A stretch of DNA of 9,077 bases, taken from positions 1 through 9,077 of the forward strand of contig CAMZKQ010000102.1 in assembly GCA_947311265.1 (NCBI GenBank). Direction: 5' to 3'. Under the pieces are notes generated by a model. It did not search any database and had not been told where the DNA came from. It was given only the letters and a program-made list of their open reading frames with translations. Every line of letters starts with the position of its first letter. The stretch's first letter is position 1. Positions 1 to 7,615 of this stretch are shown here, piece after piece. This stretch comes from an uncultured Chlorobiota bacterium (GTDB lineage Bacteria > Bacteroidota > Bacteroidia > Bacteroidales > JAADGE01). The translations under genes were made by a program, and so were the position numbers.

Positions 1-87
1 GTGCAAACCCGAAAAGTTGGTGCGTTGAAATGCCAAACGCACCATATTCAAACCGTTCGACCAAGAAAATACACTTAGTACAAAAAC
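1..87. other. Left-edge sequence, no gene assigned
   Basis: This stretch precedes the response regulator start. On the plus strand, frame 1 is open until TAG at 76-78, frame 2 stops at TGA 26-28, and frame 3 stays open until TAA at 93-95, just inside the next gene. On the minus strand an ATG at 43-45 opens leftward and runs off the edge. None of the short peptides is recognisable. In related bacteria a sensor kinase can lie next to this type of regulator, and the short frame 2 tail could be the end of such a gene, but nothing visible supports that. No perfect TAnnTTTG box lies before the regulator start. Confidence 0.5.
18..44. repeat. Inverted repeat, 9-bp stem with 9-base loop
   Basis: The arms TGGTGCGTT (18-26) and AACGCACCA (36-44) are perfectly complementary and separated by nine bases, so the RNA could form a stable hairpin. 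No run of T follows on either strand, so it is a poor match to an intrinsic terminator. It sits 43 bases before the response regulator start and could be a weak terminator for an upstream gene, a transcript-processing structure or a protein-binding site. The sequence does not decide between these. Confidence 0.5.
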
Positions 88-789
88 ATGGATAACAACA
101 AAGTAAAAGTACTCCTTGCAGAAGACGATATAAATTTAGGCTCGCCTTTAGAGCAATATCTTGATGCAAAAAAATTTAAAACCGACCTATTCCCTGATGG
201 TGAAAAAGCCATAGAAGGCTTTAAAGCTAAGAATTATGACATCTGTATTCTTGATGTTATGATGCCCAAAAAAGACGGTTTTGCAGTGGCAACAGAAATC
301 CGCCTGACCAATAAAAAAGTGCCCATTATTTTCCTTACCGCCAAAACCCTAAAAGAAGACGTACTCGAAGGCTTTAAACTTGGTGCCGACGATTACATTA
401 CAAAACCATTTAACATGGAAGAACTTATTTTTCGTATTGAGGCAGTACTACGAAGAGCAGGCAGCAAACCAACCACTTCAGACGCTGTACACCTTATGGG
501 TAAATTGGCATTCCATGTTAAAAAACAAATTTTATCCAACAGCGAAACCAACGAAAAATCAAAACTCACAACAAAAGAATCCGAATTACTGAAGTTACTC
601 TGCTCCAACATGAACGAAGTACTTCCTAGGGATTATGCACTTAAAGAAATTTGGAAAGACGACAATTATTTCAACGCCCGAAGCATGGACGTTTACATCA
701 CCAAGCTAAGAAAACACCTAAGGGTAGAGCCAAAAATACAAATCATAAACTCCCACGGAAAAGGCTATAAACTCATTGTCTCCGAATAA
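88..789 (+). CDS. rprY: OmpR-family response regulator, RprY-like
   Basis: This is a two-component response regulator that should be phosphorylated by a partner histidine kinase and bind DNA. The receiver domain covers about residues 5-122, with the acidic cluster E12-D13-D14, the phospho-acceptor D56 in ILDVMMP, T84 and K106 (in ITKPF). A winged-helix output domain covers about 135-230, ending in the recognition-helix region NARSMDVYITKLRKHL and the wing motif HGKGYKL. At 233 residues it is full length for the family. The block TAKTLKED..EGFK.GADDYITKPF and the DDNYFNARSMDVYITKLRKHL region strongly resemble RprY of Bacteroides and Porphyromonas as I remember it; the symbol rests on that. The ATG at 88 is preceded by CAAAAAC, with no clear Shine-Dalgarno. 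No kinase gene is visible, so the partner lies outside or elsewhere. It is convergent with the tRNA gene and separated from it by a hairpin. Confidence 0.9.
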   Translation: MDNNKVKVLLAEDDINLGSPLEQYLDAKKFKTDLFPDGEKAIEGFKAKNYDICILDVMMPKKDGFAVATEIRLTNKKVPIIFLTAKTLKEDVLEGFKLGADDYITKPFNMEELIFRIEAVLRRAGSKPTTSDAVHLMGKLAFHVKKQILSNSETNEKSKLTTKESELLKLLCSNMNEVLPRDYALKEIWKDDNYFNARSMDVYITKLRKHLRVEPKIQIINSHGKGYKLIVSE

Positions 790-809
790 AAGCAAAATAC
801 AATACAACA

Positions 810-844
810 AAAAATGCCTATATCATTACGATACAGGCATTTTT
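810..844. terminator. Bidirectional intrinsic terminator between rprY and tRNA-Arg
   Basis: A hairpin with arms at 810-824 and 830-844 (one internal mismatch, loop ATTAC) has a GCC/GGC core flanked by a run of A on the left and a run of T on the right. Read on the plus strand it ends in TTTTTG and lies 20 bases past the response regulator stop. Read on the minus strand it also ends in a T run and begins 6 bases past the tRNA 3' end. It therefore fits a shared terminator for two convergent transcripts. Confidence 0.85.
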
Positions 845-850
845 GTTTAG

Positions 851-924
851 TGACCTCGGCAGGACTCGAACCTGCAACCCTCAGAGCCGAAATCTGATAT
901 TCTATCCAATTGAACTACGAAGCC
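851..924 (-). tRNA. tRNA-Arg, anticodon UCG
   Basis: The reverse complement folds into a 74-nt cloverleaf: a 7-bp acceptor stem with two G-U pairs, a D arm with stem GTTC/GAAT and GG in the loop, an anticodon stem TCAGA/TCTGA around the loop TTTCGGC, a 5-base variable loop, and a T arm GCAGG-TTCGAGT-CCTGC. The anticodon TCG is at plus positions 888-890 and reads CGA and possibly other CGN arginine codons. C35, and an A directly after the D-loop GG (position 20), agree with known arginine identity elements. The discriminator base is A. The 3' CCA is not encoded (the DNA continues CTA), so it must be added by tRNA nucleotidyltransferase. The gene lies downstream of aspS on the same strand but has its own promoter-like boxes. 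Confidence 0.96.
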
Positions 925-935
925 ATTTACTGTTG

Positions 936-961
936 CAAAGTTAGTATTAATTCCAAAGCTA
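936..961 (-). promoter_or_regulatory. Candidate promoter(s) for tRNA-Arg
   Basis: Two exact matches to the Bacteroidota -7 consensus TAnnTTTG occur on the minus strand: TAACTTTG (936-943) and TAGCTTTG (954-961). The nearer one would start transcription about 5-8 bases before the tRNA 5' end at 924, which suits a short tRNA leader. No good -33 TTG element is found at the expected 17-23 base spacing for either box, which lowers certainty. Confidence 0.55.
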
Positions 962-1000
962 TAAAATAATTGTGCAGAAATTTTCTAATTTTCAGTCAAA

Positions 1001-2749
1001 TTATTCATCTACTTTTAATCTTAAATCTTTTAACTGTACAGCATCTACTAACGACGGGGCATCTATCATAATATCTTTTCCAGAGTTGTTTTTCGGGAAA
1101 GCGATTACATTTCTTATAGAATCTGTGCCATTAAACATTGCTGCCCAGCGGTCGAACCCAAAAGCAATACCAGCATGAGGCGGAGCTCCATATTTAAAGG
1201 CCTCCATAAGAAACCCAAACTGGGCATCTGCTTCCTCTTGGGTGAAACCCAAATGCTTAAACATCTGCTGCTGCATCTGGGTATCATATATCCTTACCGA
1301 ACCGCCACCAATTTCCACGCCATTTATAATTAAATCGTAAGCATTTGCATTTACCGACTCTGGGTCGGATTCCAAAAGGTGCATATCCGATTTTAAAGGC
1401 GATGTAAACGGGTGGTGCATAGCGTGCAAAGCCCCCGTTTCCTCGTCTTTCTCGAACAAAGGGAAATCGACCACCCAAAGCGGAGCATAAATATTTTTAT
1501 TGCGTAAACCAAGGCGATTGCCCATTTCTAGGCGAAGTTCGCTAAGCATTTTTTGGGTTTTAGTTTTGTTACCCGAAAGCACGAGCAATAAATCGCCAGG
1601 CTTAGCGGCAAATTTCTCTGCCCAAAGGGCTAATTTTTCCTGTGGGAAAAATTTATCTACAGACGACTTGTAAGTCCCGTCCTCATTGCATTTTACATAG
1701 ATTAAACCCTTTGCTCCAACCTGTGGTTTTCGTACAAAATCGGTAAGTGCATCTAGCTGTTTGCGGGAGTATTTGGCAGATGCTGGGGCACAAATGCCTG
1801 CAATATATTCAGCCTCATCAAAGATTTTAAAGCCTTGGTTTTTAGCAATATCAGTAATTTCTACAAACTGCATACCGAATCGAATATCTGGCTTATCGCT
1901 ACCATAAAGTGCCATAGCCTCGGCATAAGTAAGCCTAGGGAAATCGCCTTTATAATCAAAATTTACAAATTTTGAAAACAGGTGTTTTGTAAGCCCTTCA
2001 AATTTATTTAGCACATCGTCTCGTTCCACAAACGACATTTCGCAATCTAACTGCGTAAATTCGGGTTGCCGGTCTGCTCTAAAATCTTCATCTCTAAAAC
2101 ATTTTACAATCTGAAAATATTTATCGAAACCCGAAATCATAAGCAACTGCTTAAAGACTTGCGGAGATTGAGGCAAGGCGTAAAAGTAGCCTGCATTTAA
2201 GCGAGAAGGCACAATAAAATCCCTTGCCCCTTCGGGGGTCGATTTTATTAAAATAGGCGTTTCCACCTCTATGAAATTGTCTTCGGATAAATAATGCCGA
2301 ATTTCTTGTGCCATTTTGCTACGCAAGATAATGCCTTTGCGAACAGGCGTTCGGCGTAAATCTAAATAACGGTATTTCATGCGAATTTCTTCGCCACCAT
2401 CGGTGTCGTCTTCAATGGTAAATGGGGGCGTTTCAGATTTACTAAGTACTGTAAATGCAGTAGCAATAATTTCAATATCGCCAGTAGCCATTTTGGGGTT
2501 TTTACTGTGGCGTTCGTTTACTGTGCCTTCAATTTGCACTACAAACTCCCGCCCCAACGCTCTGGCAGCTTCGCAAAGTTGGGCATCGGTATCTATATTA
2601 AAAACCACTTGCGTAATGCCGTACCTATCTCGCAAATCGACAAAAGTCATGCTGCCCAAGTTACGGGTTTTTTGTACCCAGCCACTTATTTTAATAGTTT
2701 TATTGGTGTCGGTAATTCGGAGTTCTCCGCAAGTATGTGTTCTAAACAT
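1001..2749 (-). CDS. aspS: Aspartyl-tRNA synthetase, bacterial type
   Basis: This cytosolic class II enzyme charges tRNA-Asp with aspartate using ATP. Its 582 residues match the usual bacterial length of about 580-600. An N-terminal OB-fold anticodon-binding domain (about 1-105) is followed by the catalytic core with motif 1 around 158-180 (EVETPIL..STPEGARDF), motif 2 at 218-236 (FRDED.RADRQPEFTQ, with R219) and motif 3 at 527-539 (GIAFGFDRWAAMF, with R534). The bacterial GAD insertion lies between motifs 2 and 3, roughly 285-410. Residue L31 in TRNLGS aligns with E. coli Leu30, typical of discriminating enzymes that charge only tRNA-Asp; non-discriminating ones usually carry His there. Motif 3 has Trp after the Arg where E. 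coli has Leu. The ATG at 2749 gives the usual N-terminus MFRTHTCGEL, and the stop is TAA. The gene appears to be transcribed alone from the spacer at 2750-2960. Confidence 0.98.
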   Translation of the reverse strand: MFRTHTCGELRITDTNKTIKISGWVQKTRNLGSMTFVDLRDRYGITQVVFNIDTDAQLCEAARALGREFVVQIEGTVNERHSKNPKMATGDIEIIATAFTVLSKSETPPFTIEDDTDGGEEIRMKYRYLDLRRTPVRKGIILRSKMAQEIRHYLSEDNFIEVETPILIKSTPEGARDFIVPSRLNAGYFYALPQSPQVFKQLLMISGFDKYFQIVKCFRDEDFRADRQPEFTQLDCEMSFVERDDVLNKFEGLTKHLFSKFVNFDYKGDFPRLTYAEAMALYGSDKPDIRFGMQFVEITDIAKNQGFKIFDEAEYIAGICAPASAKYSRKQLDALTDFVRKPQVGAKGLIYVKCNEDGTYKSSVDKFFPQEKLALWAEKFAAKPGDLLLVLSGNKTKTQKMLSELRLEMGNRLGLRNKNIYAPLWVVDFPLFEKDEETGALHAMHHPFTSPLKSDMHLLESDPESVNANAYDLIINGVEIGGGSVRIYDTQMQQQMFKHLGFTQEEADAQFGFLMEAFKYGAPPHAGIAFGFDRWAAMFNGTDSIRNVIAFPKNNSGKDIMIDAPSLVDAVQLKDLRLKVDE

Positions 2750-2960
2750 TGGTTTTCTTTTTTATTAAAAATACAAATCCTATTAAGAAATGCAAAATTA
2801 ATAAAAAATACTGGACTAGCCCCACTTTATTTAGGATAATAAGCAGTTATACAAAATTAATTATAGATAGATTGATTTGTAATTGGCAAGTTATCAGAAT
2901 GTTGCAAAATTGTGTAAGCCACTTTAAATCGCACTTAGTGCTTAGAAAAAAGCTAATGGG
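2750..2960. other. AT-rich spacer between the PorE-like gene and aspS
   Basis: No gene is supported in these 211 bases. The spacer must hold the end of the metG/PorE-like transcript and the start of aspS, both leftward. A weak minus-strand hairpin (2812-2824, 3-4 bp stem with a G-U pair) is followed by six T at 2804-2809 and may be a poor terminator. GCACTTAGTGC at 2931-2941 is a perfect short palindrome with a one-base centre, too tight for a good hairpin. Two near-identical AT-rich blocks carry -7-like boxes, listed separately. Confidence 0.6.
2793..2800 (-). promoter_or_regulatory. Candidate -7 box for aspS
   Basis: On the minus strand this reads TAATTTTG, an exact TAnnTTTG match, 43 bases before the aspS start codon. 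A second identical box lies at 2852-2859. Neither has a TTG at the usual -33 spacing: the nearest upstream TTG for the second box is at 2887-2889, 27 bases away. In such AT-rich sequence one match may be chance, so the call is tentative. Confidence 0.4.
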
Positions 2961-5384
2961 CTATTTCAATATTTTAAATTCTACTCGTCTATTTAGGGCC
3001 CTCCCTTTTGCCGACTTATTGCCTGTTGCTGGTTTTTCAGCACCATAGCCTTTGTAGGAAAGAGCATCTGCCGAGCAACCTAATTTAACTAAATAATCCA
3101 GAACTGCTTTTGCTCTTTTTTCTGAAAGTGTTTTATTGGCTTTTGCGTTGCCTTTGCTGTCGGTATGCCCTGCGATTTCTGTTTTTATATCGGGTTGCCC
3201 TTTTAGGAATTTAGAAAGCCGCTTTAGCTCTGGATAGGAGCTTGGTTTTAGGTTGTATCTTCCTGTTTCAAAAAATATATTCGTTAGCGGAATTGCTTTT
3301 TCGCCTTTTAAAATTTCGTCGAGCGAAATAAGTTGGATATTTTGCTCAATATTTTGCTTTACTTTTCGCCCTCGTAAATCAACATTCCCCGAAATGGGGT
3401 AATAGCCTTTTTTTGAAATATAATAGCCATAATTTTTGCCGTAAGGCAAGACGATATAATAATCTCCATTTTTAGGGTCTGTTTTAAGGCGACCAACTAG
3501 CTCTCCTGTTTCTAAATTTTCCCATTTTATATAGGCAAAAATGTGTTCATTTTTTTGGTTCGTTACTTTACCACGCACAGCAGTTACCACTTCTGGCTGG
3601 TGCTCTTTTGGCAGCTCAACAGTCTTAATATCAAAAGTATAACCATCGAAACTAGAAAAATATGCCCGCTGCCCATCGGTTGAGATTTCGTAGTCGTACT
3701 CATCTTGCGAAGTATTTATTGCCTTGCCCAAATTTTCTGGCTCTGACCATTCTGTCCAAGAAGTATCGTTGAGGCGAGTGCATTTAAAAACGTCCATTCC
3801 CCCTAGGCTACCATGCCCTTCGGAGCTAAAATAAAGGGTTTTCATGTCCGAGTGTAAAAATGGGCTACGTTCGGCAAAGGGGGTGTTTATAATTTTACCC
3901 AAGTTTATAGGTTTAGTCCACCCTTTATTGGTGAGTTCGGAAACATAAATATCTAAATTCCCATGGGCTTTGCCATGATATTTTTGCCCAAATGGGTGGT
4001 ATCGCCCTATATTTCCTCGCCTGTCGGAGATAAAAAGGACGGCTTTTCCATCGGCGGTGGTTAGGGCATCTGCGTCCCAAGCGGTGCTGCTATTTATGGC
4101 AGGGAAGCGTTTTTTTCGAGTCCAGCCTTTTGGGGTACGGTCGGTGTAGTAAATGTCTGATTTTGAATACATTAGCATTCTATTTCCGTCGGCACTGACC
4201 GAGAGGGGGGCTTCATGCTCTTTGTCGGTGTTGATGTTTCCAACTAGTTCTGGTTCAGACCATTGCCCGCCTTCAAAATGGGATACAAATATATCTTCGC
4301 CCCCTTCTTTTAGGTTATTTACCCTATCTCTCCCACAGAAGTAGAGGCGTTTGCCGTCGGCAGTTACCGAGGGGGCATACTCGTTGCCTTTTTCGGTGTT
4401 TACAATATCGCTTATGCTTTTTTTCGGCATTGGTTTCGAGCTTGCTTTTAAGGTGGCAATCATTTTATCAATGCGTTTATCGTTGGGGAATTTGGGCTGA
4501 TATTTTTGTAAGGTATCTATTGCATTTGCCCAGTTGCCCAATTTTAAATCGGGTTCAATTAAAATTTGGAGTATTACAAAGGCGAGTTCTTTGGGGGCAG
4601 ATGCTCTTATATACTTCTGGTAATCAATAAGGTTTTCTTTAAGAAAACCTACCGGAAGGTTCAGGCGAGAAACATACATTGCCTGTTCTTTATTTTTTTT
4701 TGAAGTTTTATCGTAAAAAGGATAATCTGGATATTCTAGCTCAAATACTTTTATAGATGATATTTCGCCATCGGCAGCTGCGGCTTCATAGATATTTTTC
4801 CAAAGGGCTTTAAATTTTCTATTGGCCTGTGGAAATTCTTTGGCATCAGGGAAACTATTTACAAATTTTTGGTAGGATTTATATGTATTTTCCTCTTCTG
4901 CAATTTTGTAAGCAATAGCGTTTCTGCGTTGTGCTGCATTTTTGCCTTCTGCCGAGCCTTTGAATTTTTCGGCAAATCGGTTGAGTTCAAAAAGCGAGTT
5001 GGGGTCTTTTATTTCGGCGTAAGCGGCTTTTGAAATTTCATTTTTTAATTCTGTAAATGTATCCTCATCAATATTATACCAGCGGCTAGCATGGTCTGTA
5101 TTTTTGAGGCGGCTATATTTTTTTTCGGCATTCCTAAGGTAAGTATAGGCTTTGGAGTACTTCATTTTAGAGTAGGAAGTATCAAGATACAATAATGCCA
5201 TGCCGTACTTTGCCGCCATGATGTCGGTTTTATCTTTGCCTGCTTTTTTAAAGATTTTTATGGCCTTTTCGTGCTTCCCTTTTTTTAAGTAAGTAAAGCC
5301 TTTGGCTACTTTTTGGGCAGTAAGTTGTTGTCCTGCCAAAATGAGTAGAAATATAAGGGGTAGATTTTTAAAGATTTTCTGCAT
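2961..5384 (-). CDS. PorE-like envelope protein: TPR, propeller, CRD, OmpA_C
   Basis: This 807-residue exported protein is probably anchored to peptidoglycan at the outer membrane. A signal peptide (about 1-23, hydrophobic LPLIFLLILAG, likely cut near LTA|QK) has no lipobox cysteine. Then come a helical TPR-like region (about 25-300), PD40/WD40-like propeller strands (about 330-600; repeated S.DG..LYF and D.Y.S units such as ADGKRLYFCGRD and SDMKTLYFSSEGHGSLGGMDVF), a carboxypeptidase-regulatory-like fold (about 605-690, VRGKVTNQ) and an OmpA C-terminal domain (about 700-807). D742 in GHTDS and R757 in LSEKRA are the residues that bind diaminopimelate in OmpA homologues. The domain order matches PorE of the Porphyromonas type IX secretion system, but the family has many paralogues, so I give no symbol. 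It follows metG by 12 bases and is probably co-transcribed with it. The start is ATG at 5384 and the stop TAG. Confidence 0.88.
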   Translation of the reverse strand: MQKIFKNLPLIFLLILAGQQLTAQKVAKGFTYLKKGKHEKAIKIFKKAGKDKTDIMAAKYGMALLYLDTSYSKMKYSKAYTYLRNAEKKYSRLKNTDHASRWYNIDEDTFTELKNEISKAAYAEIKDPNSLFELNRFAEKFKGSAEGKNAAQRRNAIAYKIAEEENTYKSYQKFVNSFPDAKEFPQANRKFKALWKNIYEAAAADGEISSIKVFELEYPDYPFYDKTSKKNKEQAMYVSRLNLPVGFLKENLIDYQKYIRASAPKELAFVILQILIEPDLKLGNWANAIDTLQKYQPKFPNDKRIDKMIATLKASSKPMPKKSISDIVNTEKGNEYAPSVTADGKRLYFCGRDRVNNLKEGGEDIFVSHFEGGQWSEPELVGNINTDKEHEAPLSVSADGNRMLMYSKSDIYYTDRTPKGWTRKKRFPAINSSTAWDADALTTADGKAVLFISDRRGNIGRYHPFGQKYHGKAHGNLDIYVSELTNKGWTKPINLGKIINTPFAERSPFLHSDMKTLYFSSEGHGSLGGMDVFKCTRLNDTSWTEWSEPENLGKAINTSQDEYDYEISTDGQRAYFSSFDGYTFDIKTVELPKEHQPEVVTAVRGKVTNQKNEHIFAYIKWENLETGELVGRLKTDPKNGDYYIVLPYGKNYGYYISKKGYYPISGNVDLRGRKVKQNIEQNIQLISLDEILKGEKAIPLTNIFFETGRYNLKPSSYPELKRLSKFLKGQPDIKTEIAGHTDSKGNAKANKTLSEKRAKAVLDYLVKLGCSADALSYKGYGAEKPATGNKSAKGRALNRRVEFKILK

Positions 5385-5396
5385 AATTTCAGCCGT

Positions 5397-7430
5397 CTAG
5401 TTTACTTCAGTTCCATTTTTTGCATCGCCTTGTGGGGTAATAAAAATAAGTTTCCCTTCTGCGTCTTCTGCCATTAAAATCATGCCTTGCGATTCTATGC
5501 CTTTTAATTTTCGGGGGGCAAGGTTAATGAGGATACTTACTTTTTTGCCAAGCACTTCTTCTGGCTTATAATACTCGGCAATGCCGGACACTACGGTTCG
5601 AGTATCCAGCCCGGTATCTACAAGGAGCTTAAGTAACTTTTTAGTTTTTGGGACTTTTGTTGCTTCTAGTATTGTGCCTGTGCGAATGTCGGCTTTTGAG
5701 AAATCCTCGAAAGAGATGGTTGCTTTTTGGGCTGCTATTGATTTATTTTCCATTTGGTTGTTTTTTTTTGCTTGGGATAATTTTTTCATTTGGGCTTCAA
5801 TTTGTGCATCTTCAACTTTTGCAAACAAAAGTTCGGCTTTGCCGATAGTATGCCCTGTTGGGAGGATATTTTTAGTTCCTGCATTTTCCCAGTTAAGAAA
5901 ATTTGTGCTCAATATTTTTTTCAATTTCACGGCAGTGAAGGGTAAAAATGGCTCGCACAATACTGCCAATGTTGCGGTAATTTGCAAGGCTACATACAGT
6001 ATTGTTTTTACTCGCTCGGGGTCTATTTTTACCAATTTCCAAGGCTCGCTATCGGCGAGGTATTTATTGCCTATACGGGCGGCTTGCATCATTTCTTTTA
6101 GTGCTGCTCGGAAATGGTAATTTTCGATATTGTTTTCAATTTTAGCTTTTATGGCGACTAGTTTTTCAAAAACGGCTTCATCTTCTTGGTTAAAAGCATT
6201 GGGCTGTGGTACTTTGTTATTGTAATATTTTTGGGTAAGTACTGCGGCTCGGTTTACAAAGTTGCCGAAAACGGCAGTGAGTTCATTGTTATTTTTTGCC
6301 TGAAGATCTCGCCAAGTAAAATCGTTATCTTTGCTCTCTGGGGCGGCTGCCGTAAGGGCATAGCGAAGTGCATCTTGTTGTCCTTCAAAATCTCTTAAAT
6401 ATTCGTGTAGCCAAACTGCCCAATTTTTCGATGTGGAAATTTTATTACCTTCTAAGTTTAGGAAGGCATTGGCAGGCACATTTTCTGGCAAAATATAGTC
6501 GCCTGCGGATTTTAACATGGCTGGGAAGATGATGCAGTGGAAAACGATATTATCTTTTCCAATAAAATGGACGAGTTTAGTGTCTTCATTTTTCCAGTAT
6601 TTTTCCCAATCAGGGGTGTATTCTTTGGTGGCAGAGATGTATCCTATTGGGGCATCGAACCAGACGTAAAGGACTTTTCCTTCTGCATTTTTGGCAGGAA
6701 CGGGTACGCCCCAGTCTAAATCTCGGCTTACGGCTCGGGGTTGCAAGCCGGTCTGAAACCAAGATTTGCATTGCCCTGTAACGAGTGGTCGCCAGTCTTT
6801 GTGGTCTTCTAAAATCCATTTTTCTAGGAAGGCTTGGCTTTTGTCTAGTGGCAAGTACCAGTGGCGTGTTTCTCGCAAGCTAGGCTTTGCCCCGCTGATG
6901 GCGGATTTTGGGCGAATTAGTTCGGTGGCACTTAGCGATGTGCCGCATTTTTCGCATTGGTCGCCATAGGCGGCCTCGTAATTGCAATGTGGGCAAGTGC
7001 CTGTAATATAGCGGTCTGCAAGGAATTGTTTGGCTTCTGTATCGTAGTATTGCTTGGTTGTTTTTTCTATAAAGCCGCCTTTTTCATTTATTGTGCGGAA
7101 CATTTCTGCTGCGGTTTCATGGTGGATTTTATTGCTTGTTCGGGAGTAAATATCAAATTCAATTCCAAATTCTTTAAAAGAGTCTTTGATGATTTTATGG
7201 TACCTATCGACGACTTGCTGTGGCGTTATGCCTTCTTTTTTTGCTTTTAGGGTTATTGGTACGCCGTGTTCGTCTGAGCCACAAACGGAGATTACATCTT
7301 GCCCTTTTATGCGTAAATATCGGGTGTAAATATCCGATGGGATATACACGCCTGCTAAATGCCCAATGTGTACTGGGCCGTTGGCGTATGGTAATGCTGA
7401 TGTTACGGTGTATCGTTTAAATTTTTTCAC
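5397..7430 (-). CDS. metG: Methionyl-tRNA synthetase with C-terminal tRNA-binding domain
   Basis: This cytosolic class I enzyme charges initiator and elongator tRNA-Met. It has 677 residues. The Rossmann core carries the HIGH motif at 21-24 (PVHIGHL) and the KMSKS loop as KISTSK (330-335). The zinc knuckle has C146/C149 (CPHC) and C159/C162 (CEKC), followed by TELIRPKS as in the E. coli enzyme. An alpha-helical anticodon-binding domain follows (about 390-545). A linker rich in Lys, Gln and Asn (about 545-570) leads to an EMAPII/Trbp111-like OB fold (572-677, with DIRTG and ESQGMIL), which generally aids tRNA binding and dimerisation. The linker is encoded partly by a run of nine A. The start ATG at 7430 gives MKKFKRYTVTSALPYANG, a normal N-terminus; the stop is TAG. 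It is first in a likely two-gene operon with the PorE-like gene, and divergent from lolD. Confidence 0.98.
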   Translation of the reverse strand: MKKFKRYTVTSALPYANGPVHIGHLAGVYIPSDIYTRYLRIKGQDVISVCGSDEHGVPITLKAKKEGITPQQVVDRYHKIIKDSFKEFGIEFDIYSRTSNKIHHETAAEMFRTINEKGGFIEKTTKQYYDTEAKQFLADRYITGTCPHCNYEAAYGDQCEKCGTSLSATELIRPKSAISGAKPSLRETRHWYLPLDKSQAFLEKWILEDHKDWRPLVTGQCKSWFQTGLQPRAVSRDLDWGVPVPAKNAEGKVLYVWFDAPIGYISATKEYTPDWEKYWKNEDTKLVHFIGKDNIVFHCIIFPAMLKSAGDYILPENVPANAFLNLEGNKISTSKNWAVWLHEYLRDFEGQQDALRYALTAAAPESKDNDFTWRDLQAKNNNELTAVFGNFVNRAAVLTQKYYNNKVPQPNAFNQEDEAVFEKLVAIKAKIENNIENYHFRAALKEMMQAARIGNKYLADSEPWKLVKIDPERVKTILYVALQITATLAVLCEPFLPFTAVKLKKILSTNFLNWENAGTKNILPTGHTIGKAELLFAKVEDAQIEAQMKKLSQAKKNNQMENKSIAAQKATISFEDFSKADIRTGTILEATKVPKTKKLLKLLVDTGLDTRTVVSGIAEYYKPEEVLGKKVSILINLAPRKLKGIESQGMILMAEDAEGKLIFITPQGDAKNGTEVN

Positions 7431-7488
7431 TATGTAATGTATTGTATTTGATATATTTTAACTGTTTTTTTATCTGAAATAGAAAAGA

Positions 7489-7519
7489 TAAAAGTAAGGT
7501 ATTTTTTACGGAAAACAAA
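7489..7519 (-). promoter_or_regulatory. Candidate metG promoter
   Basis: On the minus strand, TTTG (7516-7519) and TACTTTTA (7489-7496) are separated by 19 bases. This fits the Bacteroidota pattern TTTG, 19-21 bases, TAnnTTTG, with one mismatch in the -7 box. Transcription would start near 7482, giving a leader of about 50 bases before the metG ATG. I see no riboswitch or T-box in that leader. Confidence 0.6.
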
Positions 7520-7541
7520 GCGATGTACAGTGATTTTAAAA

Positions 7542-7575
7542 TTGGTAGGAAATAAAGTAGTTTTTTGTATCTTTG
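7542..7575 (+). promoter_or_regulatory. Candidate lolD promoter
   Basis: TATCTTTG at 7568-7575 is an exact TAnnTTTG -7 box. A TTG at 7542-7544 lies 23 bases upstream, at the long end of the spacing described for flavobacterial promoters. Transcription would begin near 7582, about 34 bases before the lolD start. The metG promoter candidate lies just upstream on the other strand, so the two genes share one 185-base divergent control region. Confidence 0.65.
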
Positions 7576-7615
7576 TGGTTGCCAAAATATGAACTAATGA
7601 TTTAAAATATAAGTT

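Noticed and set aside
2931..2941. Palindrome GCACTTAGTGC after the PorE-like gene, considered as a terminator
   Set aside because: The arms are separated by a single base and no T run follows, so it cannot form a normal terminator hairpin.
2379..3048. Overlapping plus-strand frames across the aspS start and the spacer
   Set aside because: They overlap the conserved aspS N-terminus, have no recognisable domain, and continue through AT-rich spacer; no promoter or start context supports them.
5581..6120. 179-codon plus-strand open frame antisense to metG
   Set aside because: Its peptide is low-complexity and hydrophobic, with no recognisable domain, and it lies entirely opposite the metG anticodon-binding and linker regions.
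6610..6819. Open frame on the minus strand inside metG
   Set aside because: It overlaps metG, which is complete and carries all catalytic motifs; the product is rich in Arg and Pro, as expected of an off-frame shadow.
7431..7488. metG leader considered as a T-box or other riboswitch
   Set aside because: The leader is about 50 AT-rich bases with no stable stem or specifier loop, and T-boxes are not expected for these genes in Bacteroidota.
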